Source: Actinomycetota bacterium (GTDB lineage: Bacteria > Actinomycetota > Thermoleophilia > UBA2241). Taken from it: 5,006 bases of DNA. Below are positions 1 through 5,006 of the stretch, in pieces. The notes under the pieces are model-generated. The model saw only the letters and a list, made by a program, of their open reading frames with translations. It had not been told where the DNA came from and did no database searches. The stretch lies in contig JAAYBE010000084.1 of assembly GCA_012719015.1 (NCBI GenBank), positions 1-5,006 of the forward strand, written 5' to 3'. Within the stretch, counting starts at the first letter, position 1, and the number at the start of each line of letters is the position of its first letter. A program made the position numbers and the translations under genes.

Positions 1-15
1 CCCGTCGTCGGCCGC

Positions 16-471
16 TCACAACGCCGCCAGCCGCTCGACCGCCACCGCCGCGTACTCGGGCAGCCGCTCCCTCAGCGGCGCCGAGAGCGGCCTCCCCTCC
101 GCTATCTCGCCCGGCTCGATACCCATGATCGCCAGCGGAGGGATCGGGAATCCCGCCTCGCGCGCGAGCTCCAGCACCTTGAGGACGTCGCCTTCATGGG
201 TGGTCAGACCACCGAGCTCCTTCCGCGTCTCCACCTGCTCCGGTGAGAAGACGCGGAAGTCGCCCGGGGCCAGACCGAGGTGCGCGGCGTCGACCACCAG
301 CACGGCCTCGGTGTCGTCGTCGAGGTACGCGACCAGGCTCACGGCGTCGGTCGACAGGTCGATCGCCTCCAAATCCTGGTCGAGGCCGTTCTCGAGCACG
401 TAGTCGACGACCCTCGGGCCGACGCCGTCGTCGCCGGCCAGGTACCCGCCTACGCCGACGAGGTACCGCAC
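16..471 (-). CDS. [NiFe] hydrogenase maturation endopeptidase (HybD/HycI family)
   Basis: This 151-residue protein is predicted to be the nickel-dependent protease that removes the C-terminal tail of the hydrogenase large subunit after the NiFe centre is assembled. The N-terminus has the family glycine-rich stretch GVGGYLAGDDGVG (residues 6-18). D15 aligns with the nickel ligand E16 of E. coli HybD, D61 (in VVDAAHLG) with D62, and H92 (in THEGDVLKV) with H93. The GIEPGEI motif (118-123) is also typical. Length fits the family (about 150-160). The start is a GTG four bases after the hydA stop. No other in-frame ATG, GTG or TTG is close and there is no clear Shine-Dalgarno sequence, so expression probably relies on reinitiation after hydA. 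An oddity is Gly9 where most family members have Asn in the GxGN motif. Its natural substrate is almost certainly the adjacent HydA. Family assignment is firm; the start is likely. Confidence 0.93.
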   Translation of the reverse strand: MRYLVGVGGYLAGDDGVGPRVVDYVLENGLDQDLEAIDLSTDAVSLVAYLDDDTEAVLVVDAAHLGLAPGDFRVFSPEQVETRKELGGLTTHEGDVLKVLELAREAGFPIPPLAIMGIEPGEIAEGRPLSAPLRERLPEYAAVAVERLAAL

Positions 472-475
472 CGGA

Positions 476-1789
476 TCAGCGCACGAACTTGACGTCGAGG
501 TAGTGCGTCGAGCACGAGATGCAGGGGTCGTAGGCGCGGACCAGCATCTCGAGCGCCAGCTCCATCTCCTTCTCACTCTTGTCCTGCTCGACCAGCTCGG
601 GGACGAGCTTCTCGAAGTCGTACTGGATGTTGTTGTGGTTCTGGTTGGTCGGGATCACGCAGTCGCCGCCGAGGCACATGCCGTCGTCGTCGTAGGTGTA
701 CTCGTGGAACAGGACGCCGCGCGGCACCTCCGCCGCGCCGGCCCCGGTCCCGTATCTGGTCGGCTCCACCAGAGGCTCGAGCTCGACGCCGGTCTCGATG
801 AGCTCGTCCAGCAGCCTGAGCGACTCGTGGATGTTGGAGACGATCTCGACGACCTGGGCGACGGTGTTCATGTAGGGGTTGGTGCAGATGGGCTGGATAC
901 CGAGCGTCTCCGCCACCTTCTTGGCCTCGGGGTGGAGCATGTCGTAGTTGTTGTTGAAGCGTGCCAACGCGCACGCTGCGTAGGCCTCCAGCTTGTTCCT
1001 CGTGTACTTGGCGGTCGACTGGGGCACCACGAACTCGTTGGTCACCTGACGGTAGTCCGCCACCGGGTACCGCTGCTTGGTGCCGTCCGGGAGGAGCGAC
1101 TGGATGTCGCCGTCGTAGAGGGCGTACCCCGTGTCGCTCGACAGCGCGATGTACTCGGTGGGCCGGTCGAAGTCCGGCACGCGGCCCGCCACCGACACGA
1201 TGGTCGCCACGAACGCGTCCAGGTCGGGCAGGGCCGCGACGAGCTTCTCCCGGAGCTGCTCGAGCTCCTTCGTCGTCGGCACCGCGGCGAAGCCTCCCGG
1301 CACCACGCTCATGGGATGCGTCGTGCGTCCGCCGATCAGCGAGCCCCATTCGTGCATGAGACGCTTGAGACGCAGCGCCCGGGCCACCACCTCGCCGTGC
1401 GTGGCGACGAGCGGGAACACCGACGGGGCGCCGAGGAAGTCGGGCGCGGCCAGGAAGTTGACGTGGAGGATGTGCGAGTCGCAGTTCTCCGCGTACTTGA
1501 GCAGCTCGCGGAGCTTCCGGGTCTGCTCGCTGATCTCGATGCCGAGGGCGGCCTCCGTGGCCTTGACCGAGGAGAGGGTGTGCCCCACGGCGCAGATGCC
1601 GCAGATGCGGCTCGTGATGCGCCCGACCTCGGAGTAGTGGCGCCCACGGATCATCGCCTCGAAGAAGCGCGGCGCCTCCGGCACCTGCCACTCGCACTTC
1701 TCGATCACGCCGTCGGTCACGTTGACCACGATGTTGCCGTGGCCCTCGACGCGGGTCAGATGATCGACGCGGATTCGGGCTGTGGTCAT
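476..1789 (-). CDS. hydA: Group 3 [NiFe] hydrogenase large (alpha) catalytic subunit
   Basis: This 437-residue protein is the catalytic subunit that holds the NiFe(CN)2CO site and oxidises or evolves hydrogen. The L1 motif RVEGHG lies at residues 13-18. The N-terminal nickel ligands are in RICGICAVGH (C63, C66, with H70), and the C-terminal ligands in DPCISCSTH (C423, C426, H429). GGRTTHP (153-159) and EVPRGVLFHEY (354-364) are further conserved blocks. After H429 eight residues (YLDVKFVR) remain; this tail should be cut off by the maturation protease encoded next. Length is close to the P. furiosus sulfhydrogenase alpha subunit. The start ATG overlaps the hydD stop as ATGA and is preceded by GGAGG with a 7-nt spacer, so it was preferred over the longer open frame that reaches back into hydD. 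The beta/gamma partners upstream argue for group 3b rather than 3c (MvhA) or 3d (HoxH). Confidence 0.96.
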   Translation of the reverse strand: MTTARIRVDHLTRVEGHGNIVVNVTDGVIEKCEWQVPEAPRFFEAMIRGRHYSEVGRITSRICGICAVGHTLSSVKATEAALGIEISEQTRKLRELLKYAENCDSHILHVNFLAAPDFLGAPSVFPLVATHGEVVARALRLKRLMHEWGSLIGGRTTHPMSVVPGGFAAVPTTKELEQLREKLVAALPDLDAFVATIVSVAGRVPDFDRPTEYIALSSDTGYALYDGDIQSLLPDGTKQRYPVADYRQVTNEFVVPQSTAKYTRNKLEAYAACALARFNNNYDMLHPEAKKVAETLGIQPICTNPYMNTVAQVVEIVSNIHESLRLLDELIETGVELEPLVEPTRYGTGAGAAEVPRGVLFHEYTYDDDGMCLGGDCVIPTNQNHNNIQYDFEKLVPELVEQDKSEKEMELALEMLVRAYDPCISCSTHYLDVKFVR

Positions 1790-2538
1790 GACGTGGCCTC
1801 CAGATCGACGGCGGTGAACATCAGAGCCTTCTCGGCGGCCCGCTTCTCCGAGAACCCTGCGCGCTCCTTGAGCACCTTCTCCAGGGCCGGCACGTTGGGA
1901 TTGTCGACGAAGCCGCGACAAGCCTCGCAGGGGACGCCGTAGGCCGGGCAGGGGGCGCCGCAGCCGGCACGGGCCACCATGCCCATGCAGTGGTCGCCCT
2001 CGTCGTAGCGACAGACGGTCTCGCGGCGCTTGCACTCCACGCAGACCGGATAGTTCGGGATCACCGGCTCCTTGCCGTGCAGGAGGTGCGAGATGATCTG
2101 CAGCACCTCGTACTTGTTGACCGGGCACCCGTAGGCGAAGTAGTCGACCTTGATCGCCGCCGAGACGGGCTGCGCCTTCTGCGAGTCCAGATGCGGCTGG
2201 TCTGCGTCCTCGCCGTAGACGAACTCGCTATAGTCGGACTGGTGGTTCTTGAGGCCGTTGATACCGCCGCCGGCCGCACACTGCCCGTAGGCGATGACGA
2301 TGGCGGCCCGCTCACGGATGCGCTCGAGCCGGGCGCGGTCGGCCTCGCGCGTGAACCCTCCCTCGACGAAGGCGATGTCGATCGGGTCCGTCGTCGTCTC
2401 TGTCATGGCCTCGCGGAACTCGACGACGTCGACGTGCTTGATCAGCTCGAGGAACGCGTCGTCGCCGTAGTTGGTGAACTCGATCTGACAGCCCTCGCAG
2501 CCTGCGAAATCGAAGAACGCGACCTTCGGCTTGCCCAT
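1786..2538 (-). CDS. hydD: Group 3 [NiFe] hydrogenase small (delta) Fe-S subunit
   Basis: This 250-residue protein is the electron-transfer small subunit that docks on the large subunit and wires the NiFe site to the reductase module. It starts near the proximal-cluster motif AGCEGCQIEF (C14, C17) and continues with GQCAAGGG (C87) and YGCP (C138), the four ligands of the proximal [4Fe-4S] cluster. A cysteine-rich C-terminal half (C166, C169, C176, C184, C193, C197, C204, C207) gives eight more ligands, so 12 cysteines for three [4Fe-4S] clusters, as in group 3 small subunits. There is no twin-arginine signal peptide, so the enzyme is cytoplasmic, unlike group 1 enzymes. The ATG shares its A with the TGA of hydG (TGATG) and has GGAGG 7 nt upstream. 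The 3' end overlaps hydA by ATGA. Related subunits are MvhG and FrhG; the neighbouring genes favour the sulfhydrogenase type. Confidence 0.95.
   Translation of the reverse strand: MGKPKVAFFDFAGCEGCQIEFTNYGDDAFLELIKHVDVVEFREAMTETTTDPIDIAFVEGGFTREADRARLERIRERAAIVIAYGQCAAGGGINGLKNHQSDYSEFVYGEDADQPHLDSQKAQPVSAAIKVDYFAYGCPVNKYEVLQIISHLLHGKEPVIPNYPVCVECKRRETVCRYDEGDHCMGMVARAGCGAPCPAYGVPCEACRGFVDNPNVPALEKVLKERAGFSEKRAAEKALMFTAVDLEATS
1797..1801 (-). promoter_or_regulatory. Shine-Dalgarno of hydA
   Basis: GGAGG with a 7-nt spacer precedes the ATG at 1789. It lies inside the last codons of hydD and fixes the hydA start in a frame that is open much further upstream. Confidence 0.85.
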
Positions 2539-3380
2539 CAGAACGCCTCCTCGAGATCCTGGACCTCGGCGAACGAGAACACCGGGCCGTCCACGCACAC
2601 GTACTTGTCGTTGATCTGGCAGTGGCCGCACTTGCCGACACCGCACTTCATGCGGCGCTCGAGGTCGACGTACACGTTCTCGCGGGGGATGCCGATCATG
2701 TCGAGCTCGCGGATCACGAACCGGTAGAAGATCGGCGGGCCGCAGATGACCGCGCGCGTCGCCGGAGTCAGCTCGACCTTGGGGAAGAGCGTCGTGATCA
2801 CGCCGACGTTGCCCGTCCAGGTCTCGTCGGCCTTGTCGACGGTCTCATGGAACTCGACGCCCTCCCCTCCGCGCCAGCAGGCGAGGTCGTCCGAGAAGAG
2901 CTGGAAGCACGGCTCGCGCGAACCGTAGAAGAGCACGAACCGCTTGAACTCCTCGCGGCGGTCGAGGATGTACTGGATCAGGCTGCGCGTCGGACAGATA
3001 CCGATGCCGCCGGCCACGATCAGGACGTCGTGGCCACGCAGCTTGCTGAGGTCGAAGCCGTTGCCGAGCGGCCCCCTCACGTAGACCGAGTCGCCGACGC
3101 CGAGCCTGGTGACGGCGTTGGACACGCGACCCACCGCGCGCACGACCAGGTCGAACGAGTCCGTGCGCGTCGGTGAGCTGGCGAAGCCGATCGGGATCTC
3201 GCCGTAACCGAAGAGTGAGAGCTCGACGATCTGCCCGGGCTCATACTCCATGGGTCGGCCGTCGGCCATCTCCAGCGTGAAATGCGTCTCCGTCGGGGTC
3301 GCCTGCAGCGTGTGCGTGATCTTCGCCTCGCGGGGCAGGAAGATGTTCTCCACCTTGTTCCAGGTGCACTGGTGATCCAT
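2538..3380 (-). CDS. hydG: Hydrogenase gamma subunit, FAD/NAD(P)-binding oxidoreductase with [2Fe-2S] site
   Basis: This 280-residue protein is the flavin reductase module that should exchange electrons between the hydrogenase Fe-S chain and NAD(P)(H). It belongs to the ferredoxin-NADP reductase-like family with HydG/sulfhydrogenase gamma, AsrB and PyrK. The FAD-binding half includes PGQ (48-50), IPIGFASSP (62-70) and RGPLGNGF (102-109). The nucleotide-binding half has GGIGICPTRSL (124-134) and CGPP (213-216). Near the C-terminus four cysteines, C246, C251, C254 and C262 (CGVGKCGHC then x7 C), form a [2Fe-2S] site. The spacing to the last cysteine is shorter than I recall for P. furiosus HydG. 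Start ATG 3380 has a GAGGGGG Shine-Dalgarno just upstream. A GTG at 3395 overlapping the hydB stop (GTGA) would add five residues but has no ribosome binding site of its own. Whether NADH or NADPH is preferred cannot be read from the sequence. Confidence 0.93.
   Translation of the reverse strand: MDHQCTWNKVENIFLPREAKITHTLQATPTETHFTLEMADGRPMEYEPGQIVELSLFGYGEIPIGFASSPTRTDSFDLVVRAVGRVSNAVTRLGVGDSVYVRGPLGNGFDLSKLRGHDVLIVAGGIGICPTRSLIQYILDRREEFKRFVLFYGSREPCFQLFSDDLACWRGGEGVEFHETVDKADETWTGNVGVITTLFPKVELTPATRAVICGPPIFYRFVIRELDMIGIPRENVYVDLERRMKCGVGKCGHCQINDKYVCVDGPVFSFAEVQDLEEAF
2546..2550 (-). promoter_or_regulatory. Shine-Dalgarno of hydD
   Basis: GGAGG with a 7-nt spacer precedes the ATG at 2538, inside the end of hydG. 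It supports this start over the longer open frame; the resulting N-terminus lies 13 residues before the first cluster cysteine, as expected for the family. Confidence 0.85.
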
Positions 3381-3386
3381 CTTCTT

Positions 3387-3393
3387 CCCCCTC
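3387..3393 (-). promoter_or_regulatory. Shine-Dalgarno of hydG
   Basis: GAGGGGG lies 6 nt before the ATG at 3380, overlapping the hydB stop codon. It favours ATG 3380 over the GTG at 3395. Confidence 0.7.
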
Positions 3394-4420
3394 ACGAAGC
3401 CGTGATCCGGTTGATGACCCGCACCGGGTCGGCGATGTCGGCGGTGCAGGCGGCCGAGCAGCGGCCACAGCCCACGCACGCCGGTCCGCCGAGCTTGACG
3501 TTCAGGTACGTGGCCTTGCGCATGATGCGGTGGCGGAAGCGGGCCGCCCGCTCCTCGCGGAAGTTCTCGCAGGCGCCCTCGCCGAGGGAGCACTTCGCGA
3601 AGTCCTCGGTGAGACACCCGTCCCAGAAGCGGGTGCGCTGTCCGGACACCTGATCGACGTTCCAGGTGTCCTGGACATCGAAGCAGTAGCAGGTCGGACA
3701 GACCGTGTTGCAGCTCCCGCACGAGAAGCAGTCCTCCGCCAGCTCCGTCCAGAGGGCCTCGTCCTTGAAGGACGCCCGCACCTTGTCGGCGATCTCGCGG
3801 GTGCCCGACTCCAGCTTCTCGGGGCACTGCTCGAGCACCGCTGCGTTGACCTGGGCCGCCTCCTTGACCTGCGCATCGGTGGCGGGCTCGAAGGCGCCCA
3901 GCGCGAGCAGCTTCTCCCCCCGCTCGGTCCTGGTCTCGAACACGTACCCGCCCTCGATGGCGGTGAGGAAGGCGTCGTGCCCGTGCGGGAAGACGTTGCG
4001 TCCGACCGAGGCGAAGAAGGCCCGGTGGAACACGTTCTGGATGTTCGAGGCGACGATGGTGGTCGTCTCCCGGTGGGCCATGTAGTTGAGGTCGCAGTTG
4101 CGCTCCGAGAACAGCAGGTCCGTCTGGTCGATGGCCTTGACGTCGTAGAAGTGGACCCCCAGGAGCACCTTCTCGACCGGCTCCAGCGGAGCTCTGAACC
4201 CCGCCTCATCGAAGTGGAGGAGGTCCTGAGCCGGCGGGAAGAAGAGCTTCTTGGGCGGCAGGATGGTGACGTCGTAGTCGAGACGCAGGTCCCCGGGCGC
4301 CTCCAGACGCTCGAAGGCGAACCGCGAGCGCTTGGCCACGGGGCCGTACACCGGGCCGGCCTCGATCATGGCACTCACGAACGCCGGGAAGTCGTCGTGC
4401 CTGATGAATGATGCAGTCAT
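3392..4420 (-). CDS. hydB: Hydrogenase beta subunit, 4Fe-4S dicluster protein (HydB/AsrA-like)
   Basis: This 342-residue protein is the ferredoxin-like beta subunit of the sulfhydrogenase-type complex, related to the AsrA subunit of anaerobic sulfite reductase. It relays electrons between the gamma flavin subunit and the small subunit. The N-terminal domain carries the family block PPKKLFFPPAQDLLHF (55-70). The first ferredoxin motif is C231, C234, C237, C241 (CFSCGSCNTVCP), followed by TCYCFDVQD and the conserved RFWDGC (264-269). The second is C315, C318, C321, C325 (CVGCGRCSAAC), followed by Thr rather than the usual Pro. The N-terminal domain lacks a set of four cysteines found in P. furiosus HydB: GVHFYD (88-93) stands for HACD, and AFFASVG (134-140) for the CFC region. 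The start ATG has GAGG four bases upstream, a short spacing, but the N-terminus matches family length. This is the first gene of the operon. Confidence 0.93.
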   Translation of the reverse strand: MTASFIRHDDFPAFVSAMIEAGPVYGPVAKRSRFAFERLEAPGDLRLDYDVTILPPKKLFFPPAQDLLHFDEAGFRAPLEPVEKVLLGVHFYDVKAIDQTDLLFSERNCDLNYMAHRETTTIVASNIQNVFHRAFFASVGRNVFPHGHDAFLTAIEGGYVFETRTERGEKLLALGAFEPATDAQVKEAAQVNAAVLEQCPEKLESGTREIADKVRASFKDEALWTELAEDCFSCGSCNTVCPTCYCFDVQDTWNVDQVSGQRTRFWDGCLTEDFAKCSLGEGACENFREERAARFRHRIMRKATYLNVKLGGPACVGCGRCSAACTADIADPVRVINRITAS

Positions 4421-4518
4421 CGGACCTCGCTAGCTCGGGTACATGCCGCTCGCATCCCCGGCGGGCGGCCGGACGGTGGGGGCAGGACGCCGCGAAGCGG
4501 GAGCCCGCACGGACTCCT

Positions 4519-4531
4519 GCGCGACTCGCGC
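4519..4531. repeat. Short palindrome in the hydB leader
   Basis: GCGCGA (4519-4524) and TCGCGC (4526-4531) are perfect 6-nt arms around one central base. The site lies within the predicted 5' leader of the hydrogenase operon. It could be a protein-binding site; as RNA, a single-base loop would not fold well without opening inner pairs. GC-rich palindromes of this size also arise by chance in such DNA. Confidence 0.3.
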
Positions 4532-4622
4532 TGTGGCGATGCTCTCACGATCTCGTCGACGTGCGCTCAGCCGGAACGAGCGGATGCGTGTCGTGCCACG
4601 GCTCCTCCGGGCGACCTCTCCT

Positions 4623-4644
4623 GTTCCGTGCAGCGTAACGGAAC
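4623..4644. promoter_or_regulatory. Inverted repeat across the candidate -10 box (possible operator)
   Basis: Two perfect 7-nt arms, GTTCCGT (4623-4629) and ACGGAAC (4638-4644), flank an 8-nt centre that contains most of the candidate -10 box. A further partial half-site, CGGAAC, lies at 4572-4577. A dimeric repressor bound here would block the promoter. No known regulator consensus is recognised, and no regulator gene is in the window. Confidence 0.35.
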
Positions 4645-4660
4645 GCGCGCCACGTCACAA
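4632..4660 (-). promoter_or_regulatory. Candidate housekeeping-type promoter for the hydrogenase operon
   Basis: On the minus strand a -35-like TTGTGA (4660-4655) and a -10-like TACGCT (4637-4632, fitting the TAnnnT pattern) are separated by exactly 17 nt. This is the best pair I found between the rplL terminator and hydB. It would start transcription near 4625 and leave a leader of about 205 nt. Matches to the consensus are partial (4 of 6 and 3 of 6), so this is an inference from pattern and position. Confidence 0.4.
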
Positions 4661-4817
4661 GCGTCTGTCCACACCCCGGCGACGGGCGCGCGCACCGGGA
4701 CACGCCCACGGACGCCGGCCGCCGCCGACATGCGGCCCTGAGGGGACGCGCCGTCCGGTCAGCGTCACCCTCGCCGGGAGGACAGGAGTCCACCCCCTCG
4801 CGCGGACCCGCGACGCA

Positions 4818-4852
4818 GAAGGGCCGGGGCGGCGTCGCCGCCCCGGCCCTTC
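4818..4852 (-). terminator. Hairpin terminator downstream of rplL
   Basis: A perfect 16-bp GC-rich stem (4818-4833 with 4837-4852) closes a 3-nt loop, beginning 27 nt after the rplL stop. Read on the minus strand, the stem is not followed by a clear U-run (the next bases are TGCGTCGCGG). It is thus a U-poor, hairpin-only terminator, as often seen in high-GC bacteria. It should end the ribosomal protein transcript and separate it from the hydrogenase operon. Because the stem is nearly symmetric it could act on either strand, but no plus-strand gene is evident. Confidence 0.82.
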
Positions 4853-4879
4853 GGGATCCTCACGTGACGAGGAAGCGTC

Positions 4880-5006
4880 CTACTTGATCTCGACGGTGGC
4901 GCCGGCGTCCTCGAGCTGCTTCTTGGCGTCCTCGGCCTCGTCCTTGGTGACGCCTTCCTTGATCGGCTTCGGGGCGCCCTCGACGACCTCCTTGGCCTCC
5001 TTGAGG
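4880..5006 (-). CDS. rplL: 50S ribosomal protein L7/L12, C-terminal part (gene runs off the window)
   Basis: The last 41 codons and TAG stop of rplL are present; the gene begins beyond the right edge. The protein forms the ribosomal stalk that recruits translation GTPases. The visible tail starts LKEAKEVVEGAPKPIKEGV and ends QLEDAGATVEIK, the strongly conserved end of the L7/L12 C-terminal domain (the KEAK...VEGAPKPIKEGV helix and the final GATVEIK strand). Codon use is strongly G/C-ending with many AAG and GAG codons, typical of a highly expressed gene in a GC-rich genome. A strong hairpin follows the stop. The product call is nearly certain despite the truncation. Confidence 0.96.
   Translation of the reverse strand, partial: LKEAKEVVEGAPKPIKEGVTKDEAEDAKKQLEDAGATVEIK

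Larger units (their letters stand above)
4421..4817. other. Intergenic region between the rplL terminator and hydB
   Basis: About 400 bp with no convincing gene. Short open frames exist on both strands but have low-complexity Arg/Pro/Ser/Ala content and no ribosome binding site or family motif. The minus strand holds a candidate promoter and operator-like repeats, annotated separately. The rest (about 4661-4817) shows only minor GC-rich inverted repeats, such as GGACG-CGC-CGTCC at 4744-4756, which are expected by chance at this base composition. Confidence 0.7.

Noticed and set aside
503..1942. A 479-codon open frame on the plus strand opposite hydA
   Set aside because: It is the antisense shadow of a GC-rich gene: the product is dominated by Val, Leu, His, Arg, Asp and Ala, with no recognisable domain, while the minus-strand frame has invariant hydrogenase motifs.
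1990..2727. A 245-codon plus-strand open frame opposite hydD and hydG
   Set aside because: It is an antisense shadow with low-complexity composition and no family motif, spanning the junction of two well-supported genes.
3393..3395. GTG start for hydG overlapping the hydB stop
   Set aside because: The Shine-Dalgarno lies downstream of this GTG and serves the ATG at 3380.
3530..4411. A 293-codon plus-strand open frame opposite hydB
   Set aside because: Same reason: a GC-driven shadow over a gene with clear ferredoxin motifs on the other strand.
4408..4638. A 76-codon plus-strand frame containing CVSCH, a c-type heme-like motif
   Set aside because: One CxxCH in a short Arg/Ser-rich frame without a signal peptide or ribosome binding site is most simply chance.
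4655..4660. TTGTGA as an FNR or CRP half-site
   Set aside because: No matching second half-site (TCACA or ATCAA) is found at the required spacing, so it is better read as part of a -35 box.
4744..4756. Small hairpin GGACG-CGC-CGTCC as a terminator or regulatory site
   Set aside because: A 5-bp stem of this kind is common by chance in GC-rich intergenic DNA, and there is no U-run or gene end next to it.
4545..4793. An 82-codon minus-strand frame upstream of hydB as a possible extra operon gene
   Set aside because: Arg/Pro-rich composition, no Shine-Dalgarno and overlap with the candidate promoter argue against it.

Overview
The window carries a five-gene operon on the minus strand (reading right to left) that encodes a cytoplasmic, heterotetrameric group 3 [NiFe] hydrogenase and its maturation protease. 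It is followed, at the right edge, by the 3' end of the ribosomal protein L7/L12 gene on the same strand. The DNA is GC-rich, with strong G/C preference at third codon positions. The organism is therefore a high-GC bacterium with an anaerobic or facultative hydrogen metabolism. The L7/L12 tail and GC content would fit an actinobacterium or a similar high-GC phylum, but the window alone cannot fix the taxon.

Layout from right to left, in the direction of transcription: the last 41 codons of rplL (stop at 4880-4882); a perfect 16-bp terminator-type hairpin (4818-4852); a gene-free stretch of about 400 bp holding a candidate promoter (4632-4660) and two inverted repeats; then hydB (beta, 4420-3392), hydG (gamma, 3380-2538), hydD (delta, small subunit, 2538-1786), hydA (alpha, large subunit, 1789-476) and a HybD/HycI-type endopeptidase gene (471-16). 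Junctions are tight: 11 nt, a TGATG overlap, an ATGA overlap and a 4-nt gap. This points to one transcript and translational coupling.

How the genes work together: HydA holds the NiFe site (RICGIC...DPCISC). HydD holds 12 cysteines, enough for three [4Fe-4S] clusters, and passes electrons on to HydB/HydG. HydG has an FAD/NAD(P)-binding reductase module with a C-terminal [2Fe-2S] site, and HydB is a ferredoxin-like subunit with two CxxCxxCxxxC motifs. The beta-gamma-delta-alpha order is that of the Pyrococcus furiosus soluble hydrogenase (sulfhydrogenase), so a group 3b NAD(P)-linked bidirectional hydrogenase is the best assignment. The last gene supplies the protease that would trim the C-terminal tail of HydA after nickel insertion. 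The other maturation genes (hypA-F) are not in the window.

The most notable points are a HydB that lacks a four-cysteine set present in the archaeal homologue, a palindrome placed across the candidate -10 box, and the position of this accessory operon directly downstream of rplL, where rpoB is normally found. I see no mobile element, CRISPR array, RNA gene or clearly new system.
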